Source: Beijerinckia sp. 28-YEA-48 (GTDB lineage: Bacteria > Pseudomonadota > Alphaproteobacteria > Rhizobiales > Beijerinckiaceae). From it: a DNA stretch of 64,000 nucleotides. The position numbers were made by a program, and so were the translations under genes. Position 1 is the first letter of the stretch. Each line of letters opens with the position of its first letter. Shown here in pieces: positions 44,972 through 53,931 of this stretch. The notes under the pieces are model-generated. The model did not search any database and had not been told where the DNA came from. It saw only the letters and a program-made list of their open reading frames with translations. The DNA is taken from the NCBI RefSeq assembly GCF_900104955.1, contig NZ_FNSI01000002.1:310001-374000 (forward strand), read 5' to 3'.

Positions 44972-45678
44972 GCCTCCTGCAGGTGCAACATCTCGTCGCC
45001 GGCTACGGTCCGATCACGGTTCTGCGCGACGTGCAGCTCAAGGTAACAGCAGGTGAAGCCTGTGTCATTCTCGGCGTCAACGGCGCCGGCAAAACAACGA
45101 CACTGCGCGCCATCTCTGGATTGATCTGGCGCCATGGCGTCATCCGCTTCGATGGGAGCGACATTTCAAACTGGTCCGCCGAACGCATCGCCCGGGCCGG
45201 CATAGGCCATGTCCCGCAGGGGCGCGGCACCTTCAACGATCTGACGGTCAAGGACAATCTTGCCGTGGGCGCGGCCCTGCGCAGAGACCGGAGCGGTGTG
45301 CAGGCCGACCTTGAAATGGTCTTCGATCTGTTTCCCCGTTTGAAAGAGCGGAGCAAACAATTCGCTGGTAGCCTGTCCGGCGGCGAGCAACAGATGCTGG
45401 CCATCAGCCGCGCTTTGATGGCATCGCCACAGCTTCTGCTTCTTGATGAGCCATCGCTTGGCCTGGCGCCAAAGCTGACGGAAGAGATTTTCGCCGCGCT
45501 CAATCGTCTGCGCGTCGAACGCGCCCTGACGATGCTGATCGTCGAACAGAATGCGGCTTTGTCGCTGCACGTTGCCCAAAAGGCTTATGTCCTCGAAACG
45601 GGCTCCATAGCCTTCGAAGGCGCCGCCTCCGCCGTCGTCAACGACGATCAGATTCGCCGCATCTATCTAGGTATGTGA
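44968..45678 (+). CDS. ABC importer ATPase, LivF type (second system)
   Basis: 236 residues. Walker A GVNGAGKTT, GIGHVPQGRGTFNDLT, signature LSGGEQQMLAISRAL, Walker B LLLLDEPSLGLAP. Partner of the preceding LivG-type ATPase; coupled on both sides by overlaps. Confidence 0.94.
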   Translation: MSLLQVQHLVAGYGPITVLRDVQLKVTAGEACVILGVNGAGKTTTLRAISGLIWRHGVIRFDGSDISNWSAERIARAGIGHVPQGRGTFNDLTVKDNLAVGAALRRDRSGVQADLEMVFDLFPRLKERSKQFAGSLSGGEQQMLAISRALMASPQLLLLDEPSLGLAPKLTEEIFAALNRLRVERALTMLIVEQNAALSLHVAQKAYVLETGSIAFEGAASAVVNDDQIRRIYLGM

Positions 45679-46574
45679 TTGCAACAAAGGCAGCCGAAGT
45701 GACCTCGTTTCTGCAGCAAATCATCGACGGCCTGGAAAGCGGCGCCATTTATGCCGCATTAGCTCTGGCACTGGTTCTCGTTCATCGCTCGACCGGGTTG
45801 ATCAACTTCGCTCAAGGCGAGATCGCGATGTTCTCAACCTACATCACGTTCAGCGCGCTGACCCTGGGACTTCCTCTTTTCCTGGCCGTCCTGATCGCCA
45901 TGGCATTTTCCCTGGCGGGTGGCATGCTGATCGAGCGAGCGCTGTTTCGTTCGCCGGCGAGCCGTCAACCTCTGACCGCTGTCGTCATCATGCTGGGCTT
46001 GTTTATCGGCATCAATGCCGCCGCCGGCTTGATCTGGTCTTATCAAGTCCAGCGCATACCGACCCTGTTCCCGGAGGGCCTGCTCAGGATCGGCGGCAAC
46101 GCACTCAGCTACCAGATGATCGGCACCCTACTCGTTCTTCTGCTGATCTGCCTCGTTCTTCACTTCCTGTTCTCGCACACCAAGCTTGGGCTGATGATGC
46201 GCGCTGCCGTCTCGAACGGAGAATCCTGCCGCATCCTGGGCATCAATCCCGGCACCATGCTCGGGCTGGGATGGGGCCTTGCCGCGGCGCTTGGCTGCTT
46301 GGCCGGCGTACTGGTCACGCCGCGGCTGTTCCTTGATCCCAACGTGATGCAAGGGATCATTATCTTTGCGATCGCGGCCGCCACGGTTGGCGGGCTCGAC
46401 AGCGCAGTGGGCGCGGTCGTTGCAGGTCTCGGCATCGGCGTCCTGGAAAATCTCGCCGGAAGCTATCTTGTCGGCTCGGACCTGCGTGTCTGCATTCCGC
46501 TTCTGTCGATCATCGCCATCCTGACGCTGCGGCCACAAGGATTGTTCGGCCGGAAATGGACGGTGCGCGTATGA
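45675..46574 (+). CDS. ABC importer permease, LivH type (second system)
   Basis: 299 residues if read from GTG 45675, which overlaps the LivF-type stop; a GTG at 45699 with AAAGG eight bases before it gives 291 residues and starts closer to the conserved FLQQIIDGLESGAIYAAL. NFAQGEIAMF and a C-terminal LRPQGLFGRKWTVRV are typical. About eight membrane helices. Confidence 0.9.
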   Translation: MIATKAAEVTSFLQQIIDGLESGAIYAALALALVLVHRSTGLINFAQGEIAMFSTYITFSALTLGLPLFLAVLIAMAFSLAGGMLIERALFRSPASRQPLTAVVIMLGLFIGINAAAGLIWSYQVQRIPTLFPEGLLRIGGNALSYQMIGTLLVLLLICLVLHFLFSHTKLGLMMRAAVSNGESCRILGINPGTMLGLGWGLAAALGCLAGVLVTPRLFLDPNVMQGIIIFAIAAATVGGLDSAVGAVVAGLGIGVLENLAGSYLVGSDLRVCIPLLSIIAILTLRPQGLFGRKWTVRV

Positions 46575-47578
46575 TGCCTCAATCCAACATTGGAAGCTGG
46601 ATGCGCACCGCCGGCGTGCTCGTCCTCGCCATCGTGGCGCCGTTCGTCGTCAGTTCTTTTGCGACATTCCAGCTTGCGACCGCCTTCTCTTACGCCCCGG
46701 CCGTGCTCGGCCTAGTGATCATCACGGGCCTTGCTGGACAGCTCGCTCTGGGAAACGGCGCCTTCTTCGCCCTGGGTGCTTACACCACGGCGGTTCTCGT
46801 CAAGACATACGACTTTCCCTATTGGGCGACGTTCCCGGTCGCCGCCATTTTGTCGCTCGCCCTCGGCGTGCTGGTCGGCATTCCGAGCCTGCGGCTGCGC
46901 GGACATTTTCTTGCCGCGCTCACTTTGACGATCGCCGTCGCAGCACCGCAGATCATCAAATATTTCGATTGGCTCACTAATGGCGTGCGCGGCATCAACG
47001 TGATCCTTCCGGACCCGCCGGAATGGCTCGGTATCGATGCCAACCAGCGCGCTTACTATGTAGCGCTGCTTGTTACGATTGCCAGTTTCATCGCCACCTA
47101 TTCAGTCAGAAACAGCCGGCTGGGACGCGCCCTACGCGGAATTCAAGAGAACGAACTGGTTGCCACGTCTCTTGGCGTCAATATTGCGCGATTGAAAGTA
47201 GCGGCATTCGGTTTCAGCACCCTGCTCGCCGGACTGGGGGGCAGCTGCTTCACGATCACGGTCGGCTATGTCGCGCCCGAGAACTTCACCATCGGCCTCG
47301 CCACGCTCTTGATCATCGGGCTCGTAATTGGAGGCAAGACGTCCGAATGGGGCGCGATTATTGGCAGCCTCTTCATTGTCGTTCTGCCGATCTACACTGG
47401 CCGTATCGATCCGGCGCTCTCCGGTCTTTGCTTCGCCGTTGCCGTCGTTTTCACCATTCTGTTGTTGCCTGGCGGGCTTGTCAGCCTCCCCAGCCGCCTG
47501 ATGCGGGGCGTGCAATCGCTCCCGCACTTCTTCTCCTCTCATCGTCGTGCAAGCAGGAAACTGGGAAATGCTTCATAA
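46571..47578 (+). CDS. ABC importer permease, LivM type (second system)
   Basis: 335 residues from the ATG at 46571, which overlaps the LivH-type stop. GLAGQLALGNGAFFALGAYT, then GIPSLRLRGHFLAALTLT and RALRGIQENELVATSLGVN at the ATPase contact. About nine membrane helices. It overlaps the binding-protein gene by 11 bases. Confidence 0.92.
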   Translation: MMPQSNIGSWMRTAGVLVLAIVAPFVVSSFATFQLATAFSYAPAVLGLVIITGLAGQLALGNGAFFALGAYTTAVLVKTYDFPYWATFPVAAILSLALGVLVGIPSLRLRGHFLAALTLTIAVAAPQIIKYFDWLTNGVRGINVILPDPPEWLGIDANQRAYYVALLVTIASFIATYSVRNSRLGRALRGIQENELVATSLGVNIARLKVAAFGFSTLLAGLGGSCFTITVGYVAPENFTIGLATLLIIGLVIGGKTSEWGAIIGSLFIVVLPIYTGRIDPALSGLCFAVAVVFTILLLPGGLVSLPSRLMRGVQSLPHFFSSHRRASRKLGNAS

Positions 47579-48788
47579 ATCTCTTCTTGTGACAGCCTTT
47601 GGCTTATCCATCTCGTTGCTTGGCACGCCGGCATCGGCGCAGTCGCGCTCTCCAGGCATTACCGACGATACGGTTTCCCTCGGCACGATCGCGCCGCTCT
47701 CCGGCCCGACGGCTCCGCTCTCGATCTACAACCGCCAGATCGACGCCTATTTCAAATACATCAATGAAAAGGGCGGCGTGAAAATGGCGGACGGCAAGAC
47801 GCGAAAGATCGCCTTTCGTGTCATTGATGCCGCGGGCCAGCCTTCACGTGCTGTCTCGGGCGCCCGCGAGTTGGTCGATCAAAACCAAGTCTTCGCCATT
47901 ATCGGCGTCTTCGGCACCAACGAAAACCAGGCGATCGTCGACTATATGAACGCCAAGAAGGTCCCACATCTTTACCTTCTGAGCGCGGCGACGGCCTGGG
48001 GCGCCGATCCCAAAGCACGGCCGTGGACCATCGGCTTCCCGCCTGTCCCCGCCACGCAGACCGGCATTTTCGGCGCCTATCTGAAACAGGTGAAGCCCGA
48101 CGCCAAGGTCGCGATCCTTTATGCCAACGATGAATACGGCAAAGACGGCCTGGAAGGCATGAAACGCGCTCTGGCCGGCAGCAATGCAAAAGTGGTTGCG
48201 GCGGAAAGCTATGAATACACCGACACCACCGTCGACTCGCAAATCGTGAAACTGGCGGCCAGCGGCGCCGACGTCTTCCTCAACTTCGCCGTCGGCCGCC
48301 CGGCAGCCCAAGCTCTGCAGAAGGCGAGCGAAATCGGCTGGTCGCCTCTGCGTCTCGTTGAAACCTCAACCGCGTCATCCGGCCTGCTCAAGCGTCTGCC
48401 GGCACCGATGATCGAAGGTGTCGTCAGCGCTGTCTATTTGAAGGACCCGACGTCCGAGCAGTGGAAGAACGACAATGCCATGAAGACCTACCAGGACGCG
48501 ATGGCGAAATTTTTCGGTGCTGGCTTCGATCCCACCGCGCAGCCGATGGGCGCTGTCTTGGGTGAAGCGTTCGTGAAGCTTCTTGAACAACTCAAGACCG
48601 GCCAGCGCGCCGAACTGATGGAAATCGCGCGGAAGGTCGACAAGCAGCAGAACGATTACCTGCTGCCGGGCATCACCTTCAACACCGCTTCGACCAACGG
48701 TTTCCCCATCACCCAAATGCAAATCGTGACGGTGCGCGGCGGCGTGTTGACGCCGACCGGCGACATCATGACCGGAGCCCCGCGCTGA
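47568..48788 (+). CDS. ABC importer periplasmic binding protein (second Liv-type system)
   Basis: 406 residues with a signal peptide (about 1-24, cleavage after TPASA). Mature part starts SPGITDDTVSLGTIAPLSGP; YANDEYGKDGLEGMKRAL at the hinge. It resembles the binding protein at 18602-19804 in layout. The substrate is probably the aromatic or carboxylic compound handled by the hydroxylase operon downstream. The operon ends at the hairpin 27 bases later. Confidence 0.92.
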   Translation: MLHKSLLVTAFGLSISLLGTPASAQSRSPGITDDTVSLGTIAPLSGPTAPLSIYNRQIDAYFKYINEKGGVKMADGKTRKIAFRVIDAAGQPSRAVSGARELVDQNQVFAIIGVFGTNENQAIVDYMNAKKVPHLYLLSAATAWGADPKARPWTIGFPPVPATQTGIFGAYLKQVKPDAKVAILYANDEYGKDGLEGMKRALAGSNAKVVAAESYEYTDTTVDSQIVKLAASGADVFLNFAVGRPAAQALQKASEIGWSPLRLVETSTASSGLLKRLPAPMIEGVVSAVYLKDPTSEQWKNDNAMKTYQDAMAKFFGAGFDPTAQPMGAVLGEAFVKLLEQLKTGQRAELMEIARKVDKQQNDYLLPGITFNTASTNGFPITQMQIVTVRGGVLTPTGDIMTGAPR

Positions 48789-48814
48789 GCCGGGATCAAT
48801 AAGCGATTCAATGC

Positions 48815-48840
48815 GCTGGTTCGGTCACGACCGAACCAGC
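48815..48840 (+). terminator. Rho-independent terminator after the second importer operon
   Basis: Perfect 11-base arms (GCTGGTTCGGT / ACCGAACCAGC) around the loop CACG, followed by ATCTTTTC. It separates the transporter operon from the hydroxylase operon that starts at 48877. Confidence 0.85.
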
Positions 48841-48876
48841 ATCTTTTCGAAAGTGATCAAGCAATAGGGAAGCGCT

Positions 48877-50592
48877 GTGGAAGCGACATTTTCCGAGTAT
48901 TTTCCGTATGAGCACCACGCCGCGGCCCTGCCCGATCTGGAGAACGGACAAGAGCGGAAGCGCCATAAGGTCGTGATCGCCGGCGGCGGGCCGACCGGGC
49001 TTGCCGTGGCCTTGGGCCTCGCAAACTATGGAATTCCAAGCGTCGTTCTGGAAGCCGATGAAACCATCTGCACCGGCAGCCGCGCCGGGGCTTTCACCCG
49101 CCGAACCATGGAGATATTCGATCGCTTGGGCGTCTCCGATGCCGTTCTCGATACGTGCCTGCGCTGGAATGAAGCCTGGACATTTCTCGGTCTGACCGAG
49201 ATTGCCCGCTTGCAGCTGCCCGGGGATGAAACACAGAAGTTCCCTCCCTCGATCAGCCAACTGCAGAATTATATCGAACATTGCATGGTCAAGGAAGCCG
49301 AGCGCAAAGACGGCCTGATCGACATCCGCTGGCAGACACGTGTCACCAAAGTCACATCGTCGAACGCTGGGGCACGCCTCGCGGTTGAAACACCCATCGG
49401 CGCCTACGAACTCGACACCGATTGGTTGATTGCTTGCGACGGCGGACAGAGCACCGTGCGCAAGGAACTCGGCCTGCGGATGCAGGGACAGCGGCATGTT
49501 GGCCGCTATGTGATTATCGACATTCGTGTCGACAACGACAGCATCCGGGCCGGCCGCCATTGCTGGTTCAACCCGCCATCCCTGCCGGGCGGCACGTTGC
49601 TCATGTACAAGCAGCCGCGTGGCATGATCCGCTTCGACTACCAGATCAGCGAGGAAGAGGAGGCCTGGGCCTCAAAACCGGAAGAAGTGCTGAAGCGCGT
49701 CCAGAAGCATCTGGACATGATCGGCATCACGGGCTCCTGGGAACCGGTCTGGATCAGCCTCTACCGAGCCAGCGCGCTGACATTGGAGCGCTATCGCTAC
49801 GGGCGCGTCCTGTTCTGCGGCGACGCGGCTCATCTGGTGCCGATCTTCGGTGTTCGCGGCATGAATTCGGCGGTTGAGGATGCGCATAATCTAGCTTGGA
49901 AGCTAGCTTTCGTCATCAAAGGCCTGACCAATGACGAACTGCTCGACGGCTTCTCAGCCGAACGGCACTTCGCCGCGCTGGGCAATATGCGATACGCCTC
50001 CCAGGGTGCGGAATTCATGTCGCCGCCGACAACGCCGCATCGCATCATCCGCGACGCGGTTCTGTCGCTGGCTCAGGATACACCCGCCTTGCGCGAGCTC
50101 ATCATTCCACGTCAGCATGCGGCCACACCACTGACTGAATCTCCGTTGACGATGACCGACGAGCCCGGCGCATTCGCCGCCGGCCCCGTGCCCGGTGCCG
50201 TCCTGCCGGAATGCCCTCTGCGCATTGGTCGGAATGGCAGCGTCGTGAATGGCCATCTGACGGATCTGCTGGGCCCACATTTCACGGCTTTGTATTTTGG
50301 CGAAACAGCGGAAATGCCAGCACCGCTCAAAAAAGCCTGCCAAAGCTTTGGCGAAAAATTTCCACTCGCGGTGCGCATACTATCACGCGGTGCCGCAGCG
50401 CCGGAAGACATGTCCGCACAGGACGAAACCGGGCGGCTTTTCACCCTTTATGATGCCCAGCCTGGAACCCTTTATCTCGTGCGCCCCGACGGCCACGTCA
50501 TGGGGCGCTGGAAGCAAGCTCAGGCGCATCATTTTGAAGCCGCGCTGAAATGCCTGCCAACGAGCCACAAGACGGAGGCGCTTTCAGCATGA
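48877..50592 (+). CDS. FAD-dependent aromatic hydroxylase (PheA/MhpA-type flavoprotein monooxygenase)
   Basis: 571 residues from GTG 48877 (AGGGA upstream). FAD/NAD(P)H hydroxylase motifs: IAGGGPTGLAVALGLA (about 34-49), CTGSRAGAFTRRTMEIFDR, the DG motif LIACDGGQSTVRKELG, and the GD motif LFCGDAAHLVPIFGVRG. A C-terminal domain (about 440-571) resembles the thioredoxin-like tail of phenol hydroxylase. It would add a hydroxyl to an aromatic ring with NAD(P)H and oxygen. The start is preceded by about 30 residues before the FAD fold. It overlaps the DUF2783 gene by four bases. Confidence 0.9.
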   Translation: MEATFSEYFPYEHHAAALPDLENGQERKRHKVVIAGGGPTGLAVALGLANYGIPSVVLEADETICTGSRAGAFTRRTMEIFDRLGVSDAVLDTCLRWNEAWTFLGLTEIARLQLPGDETQKFPPSISQLQNYIEHCMVKEAERKDGLIDIRWQTRVTKVTSSNAGARLAVETPIGAYELDTDWLIACDGGQSTVRKELGLRMQGQRHVGRYVIIDIRVDNDSIRAGRHCWFNPPSLPGGTLLMYKQPRGMIRFDYQISEEEEAWASKPEEVLKRVQKHLDMIGITGSWEPVWISLYRASALTLERYRYGRVLFCGDAAHLVPIFGVRGMNSAVEDAHNLAWKLAFVIKGLTNDELLDGFSAERHFAALGNMRYASQGAEFMSPPTTPHRIIRDAVLSLAQDTPALRELIIPRQHAATPLTESPLTMTDEPGAFAAGPVPGAVLPECPLRIGRNGSVVNGHLTDLLGPHFTALYFGETAEMPAPLKKACQSFGEKFPLAVRILSRGAAAPEDMSAQDETGRLFTLYDAQPGTLYLVRPDGHVMGRWKQAQAHHFEAALKCLPTSHKTEALSA

Positions 50593-50801
50593 CGCGGGAC
50601 GACCTGGAACATCTCTACGCAACATTATGTAAACGCCTTGCCGATGCGGGCGAAGAAAACACCAACGCCGTCCTGGCGCGCCTGACCATGCTGCTGCTTC
50701 AGGACATGACGGACGTCGCCCGGGCGACGGCATTTATTGACAAGGCAGCGGCGGGTTACGCGGCCGCCCAAGAACAACAGGAGCCTAAGCATGACGCCTG
50801 A
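50589..50801 (+). CDS. DUF2783 small protein, partner of the FAD hydroxylase
   Basis: 70 residues, helical, acidic/alanine-rich: MTRDDLEHLYATLCKRLADA then NAVLARLTMLLLQDMTD. DUF2783 proteins are found directly after FAD hydroxylase genes of this type and may act as a small subunit or stabiliser; the function is not proven. Overlaps its neighbours on both sides, so it is translated together with them. Confidence 0.75.
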   Translation: MTRDDLEHLYATLCKRLADAGEENTNAVLARLTMLLLQDMTDVARATAFIDKAAAGYAAAQEQQEPKHDA

Positions 50802-51909
50802 ATTGGTCAGCATCACTGTTCGCCAAGGTGCGATGCAGGAGAGTCAATCCGGGCTACAGATGATGAATCCCCGCATCTGGGGCGTCTTCAGACGTCCCGC
50901 TGGGGCTCGTTGTGCTGCCATCGTCATTCATCCGACTTCCAATTTTCACGCCCATTATCTCTTGGAACCCCTGGCGGAACGCGGCATCGCAACGCTAGGC
51001 CTGAACACCCGCTATGTCGGCAACGATTCCGTTCTGATCCTCGAACGCGCCATCCAGGATCTCGGCGCCGGCGTCAGTTGGCTGCGCCGCCAGGGATTTG
51101 AGCGCGTTCTGCTCATCGGCAACTCCGGTGGCGGCGCTCTGGTGAGCTTCTATCAGGCCCAGGCCGAAAATCCCGACATCACGGCGACGCCGGCTGGCGA
51201 TCCGATCGAGCAGTTTCCCGAGGACATGCCGCCGGCCAATGGCGTCGCCTTGAGCGCCGCCCATCTCGGCCGCTCTCGCATCATCGAGACCTGGCTTGAC
51301 CCCTCAATGATCGACGAGAACGACCTGCTTGCGACCGACCCGGCGCTCGACATGTTCAATCCTGCCAATGGCCCGGCCTATTCGCCGGCCTTCATGGACA
51401 AATACCGCCGTGCGCAGAAACAGCGTGTCGAACGGATCACCACCTGGGTCGACGCCAAACTGCGTCAGCTGCGCTCCATGCCGGATGGGCCGCGCGATAT
51501 GGCCTTTGTCATCCACCGCACGTTGGCTGACCCGCGCAACCTCGATCCGACGATCGATCCGAACGACCGTACGCCCGGCATCACCATCTGGGGACCTCCC
51601 CGCCAACTCAACTATGCGGCCAACAGCATGGGGCGTTACACCTCGCTCACAGGCTATTTAAGCCAGTGGTCACCGCGCAGCCGTGGCGACGGACCGAGCA
51701 ACCTGGCGCGGACCAGCATTCCGGTTTTGCTCTTCGAACATACGGCTGACCCTTCCATCTTTCCATGCGACAATGACACATGGGCAGGCGCCGCGAAGGG
51801 GCGGATACAGCGCCACCGTCTCGTAGGGGGCGATCATTACCTGGCAGGCCGCACGGACCTGATCACGGAGACAGCTGATCGGCTGCTCAGTTTCGCCAAG
51901 AGCCTTTAA
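50791..51909 (+). CDS. Alpha/beta hydrolase
   Basis: 372 residues. The fold has the nucleophile S112 in LLIGNSGGGALVSF, an oxyanion region at VIHPTSNFHAHY, an acid near VLLFEHTADPSIFP and a late His in LVGGDHYLAGR. It is longer than C-C bond hydrolases such as MhpC and has a large cap (about 140-270). In an operon with a ring hydroxylase and a ring-cleaving VOC protein it probably hydrolyses a ring-cleavage product or an ester of the substrate. It starts at ATG 50791 with AGGAG upstream and overlaps the DUF2783 stop. Confidence 0.85.
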   Translation: MTPELVSITVRQGAMQESQSGLQMMNPRIWGVFRRPAGARCAAIVIHPTSNFHAHYLLEPLAERGIATLGLNTRYVGNDSVLILERAIQDLGAGVSWLRRQGFERVLLIGNSGGGALVSFYQAQAENPDITATPAGDPIEQFPEDMPPANGVALSAAHLGRSRIIETWLDPSMIDENDLLATDPALDMFNPANGPAYSPAFMDKYRRAQKQRVERITTWVDAKLRQLRSMPDGPRDMAFVIHRTLADPRNLDPTIDPNDRTPGITIWGPPRQLNYAANSMGRYTSLTGYLSQWSPRSRGDGPSNLARTSIPVLLFEHTADPSIFPCDNDTWAGAAKGRIQRHRLVGGDHYLAGRTDLITETADRLLSFAKSL

Positions 51910-51954
51910 GTCTTTCACTCGCTCGCATCATGTCGAAGCCTTAAGGAGAGATGC

Positions 51955-52482
51955 ATGACCATCGCGATCCAGAAGCTCAATCATTTCGCTTATCGGTGTC
52001 GTGACGCCGAGGAAACACGTCACTTCTACGAGGATATTCTCGGGCTTCCCCTGGCCCACATCGTGCGCGAAGACCATGTACCCTCGACTGGCGAATATAA
52101 TCCCTATTGCCACCTCTTTTTCAAAATGAACGACGGCTCGTTCGTAGCGTTCTTTGATCTGGGCGACAACGTCGCCCCCGAACCTTCGGCAAATACCCCT
52201 GCCTGGGTCAATCACCTGGCTTTGGAAGTCGCCACGAAAGATGAATTGGTCTCATACAAGAAGCGGCTGGAAGCAGCCGGTATCTCCGTTTTAGGGATCA
52301 CCGATCATCACACGCTGAATTCGATTTACTTCTTCGATCCAAATGGTTTGCGGGTCGAGCTTACCTGCTGGACCGTGGATGATGCTTACATGGCTGAAGC
52401 CGCCAAATCGGCACATCAGCATCTACAGGAGTGGACCGACAAGAAGCGGAGCCGTCTCGCGGAAAAACAAGCTACGCTCTAA
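51955..52482 (+). CDS. VOC-family protein, extradiol dioxygenase-like
   Basis: 175 residues. Two-module VOC fold with a likely metal triad H10 (LNHFAYRC), H87 (WVNHLALEV) and E135 (GLRVELTCW), as in type I extradiol dioxygenases and related enzymes. HHTLNSIYFFDPNG between the last two is typical of the dioxygenase group. A ring-cleavage role after the hydroxylase fits; glyoxalase or fosfomycin-type activity is less likely here. It starts 45 bases after the hydrolase stop with GGAGAG upstream. Last gene of the operon. Confidence 0.82.
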   Translation: MTIAIQKLNHFAYRCRDAEETRHFYEDILGLPLAHIVREDHVPSTGEYNPYCHLFFKMNDGSFVAFFDLGDNVAPEPSANTPAWVNHLALEVATKDELVSYKKRLEAAGISVLGITDHHTLNSIYFFDPNGLRVELTCWTVDDAYMAEAAKSAHQHLQEWTDKKRSRLAEKQATL

Positions 52483-53160
52483 TTCAACGTCTTGTCGATG
52501 AGCGGGTGCAAGGAATCGACGATGTCGGCAGGCCTTTCTGGCAACATGGCCTGCATTCCGCGAAAGAATTCGGCGAGGATCATTGAGATCACTCGCCGTT
52601 CGTGCCGCGCTGGTTAGATCTCGTATGCCCCTCGGCGGGCATGCCTACTCCGCCTTGAAATCGATGGATCGCGCATCCATCAAATCGGCGCCCTCCTGTT
52701 TGAACTGCGTCTGCAGCTTCGAGTTTGCCACGATGCGCCCGCTGGTCCCTTTCAACGCTTTTTGTGACGCCATCGGCAAATTGGCTTGCAAGAACGACCT
52801 CGCTCGACGCATTGAGCCGCGTTCGTGTCGAATTCGGACTGAGCAGTCGCTGCGATCTCCCTGTCGTTCCCTTCTTAGGTGTGCCAATCGACAATCAGCG
52901 AACTCAATAGTCGGGCCCTTAAGGGCGTTTGAGCATCCCACCTGTATGATAGTTAGGAATACGACAAGTGCACTATTCGTCAGTCCAGAAAGCTGATCGC
53001 AGAACGTCTCGCGTGGAAACCGCCAAGAGTAAAGAACACGACAGGTATATTATTTCTGCAGTGGAGCTAAAATTGCCAATCACCCTTCTAACGCAGTTCG
53101 TCATTCTCTCGCACGACGCCCCGATCCAACGCCTCTCAGCGCGAGGTACGGTCCAGCGCA
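52483..53160. other. Region without a firm gene
   Basis: About 680 bases. On the minus strand two pieces look gene-like but have no intact context: ILAEFFRGMQAMLPERPAD (about 52485-52590) and ANSKLQTQFKQEGADLMD (about 52660-52720), the latter reminiscent of the C-terminus of tripartite (Bug-type) binding proteins. Both are too short to name. The region borders the autotransporter remnant and is probably decayed. Confidence 0.45.
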
Positions 53161-53910
53161 TTAGCCAGTATAGCTGATCCCAAGCCTCGCCGCCGCTGTG
53201 ATCTGTACATCGAGCCCTACCGCCGTCGCGTTTCGCGCGATGGCGATACCGGAGAAGGCAAACCGCTCGCCGCCGGCGAAGGCGAAGACGCCTGCGGCGT
53301 CATCCCGCCGAAGGTATGGCGCCAGCCCAAGGTGTCACGCGCCGTCAAGGCCATGCCACCCAGATCAAACTGGCTCGCGACGCGCAGCCCCAGCGTCGAG
53401 AAGGTAACGCTGCTGGTTCTACCCTGGCCCGTCACAGCCGCCGCGCCGCCCATCTCCTGGAAGCCGTGGTGCTCAGGTCGACGTAAGCCAGATTGGCGAA
53501 GGACTCGAAACCGAAGCGCCCCGCATCGATCCGATAGCCGAGATCCCCGAACCCTTGGGGAGGTGCGGGCATCACAATGGCCGCGCAAGGCGTCGTTGAA
53601 GCCCATGAAGGCGACGGAGTGGCTGTTATGGATGTCGTGCCATGTGCGCGCGCCCCCACCGCAATGAACCGGTCCGACGCGCCTGCGCCGATGTCGATCA
53701 CTAGATGGAGCCGCTCTCGAAGCGCGCATTGCCGCTGGTCTGGATGATGTCGCCGCCGATGCCATTCACCATCGCAACCGACCCTGGTTCAAGAACAGCC
53801 CGAGATTTTCGAAGACCGTCGTCGCTGGAACCTTCGTACCCACCGCATGGAGAACGCCTGAAACGGTATTGCGCGAGGTACCGCCGGCCATGCGGGAATC
53901 GTTCTCGCAC
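53161..53910 (-). pseudogene. Autotransporter remnant (end of passenger and beta-barrel), several frameshifts
   Basis: The minus strand reads FENLGLFLNQGRLRW and VNGIGGDIIQTSGNARFESG (passenger-type repeats), then FGDLGYRIDAGRFGFESFAN, FSTLGLRVASQFDLGGMAL and TARDTLGWRHTFGGMTPQA, and ends RLGISYTG before TAA at 53163-53161. These are strong hallmarks of the outer-membrane beta-barrel domain of rhizobial autotransporters, but they are split over all three frames. The passenger is cut off where the binding-protein gene at 53932 begins. It is a dead 3' remnant. Confidence 0.8.
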
Positions 53911-53931
53911 AGCACTGGTCGCTCTTTTCGA

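Noticed and set aside
52645..52941. A 98-codon minus-strand frame as a Bug-type binding protein end
   Set aside because: Only about 20 residues resemble the family tail, and it lacks the final helix; not enough to name.
53217..53765. A 182-codon minus-strand frame as an intact gene
   Set aside because: Only its last third reads as autotransporter; the first two thirds are out of frame with the domain, so it is part of a pseudogene.
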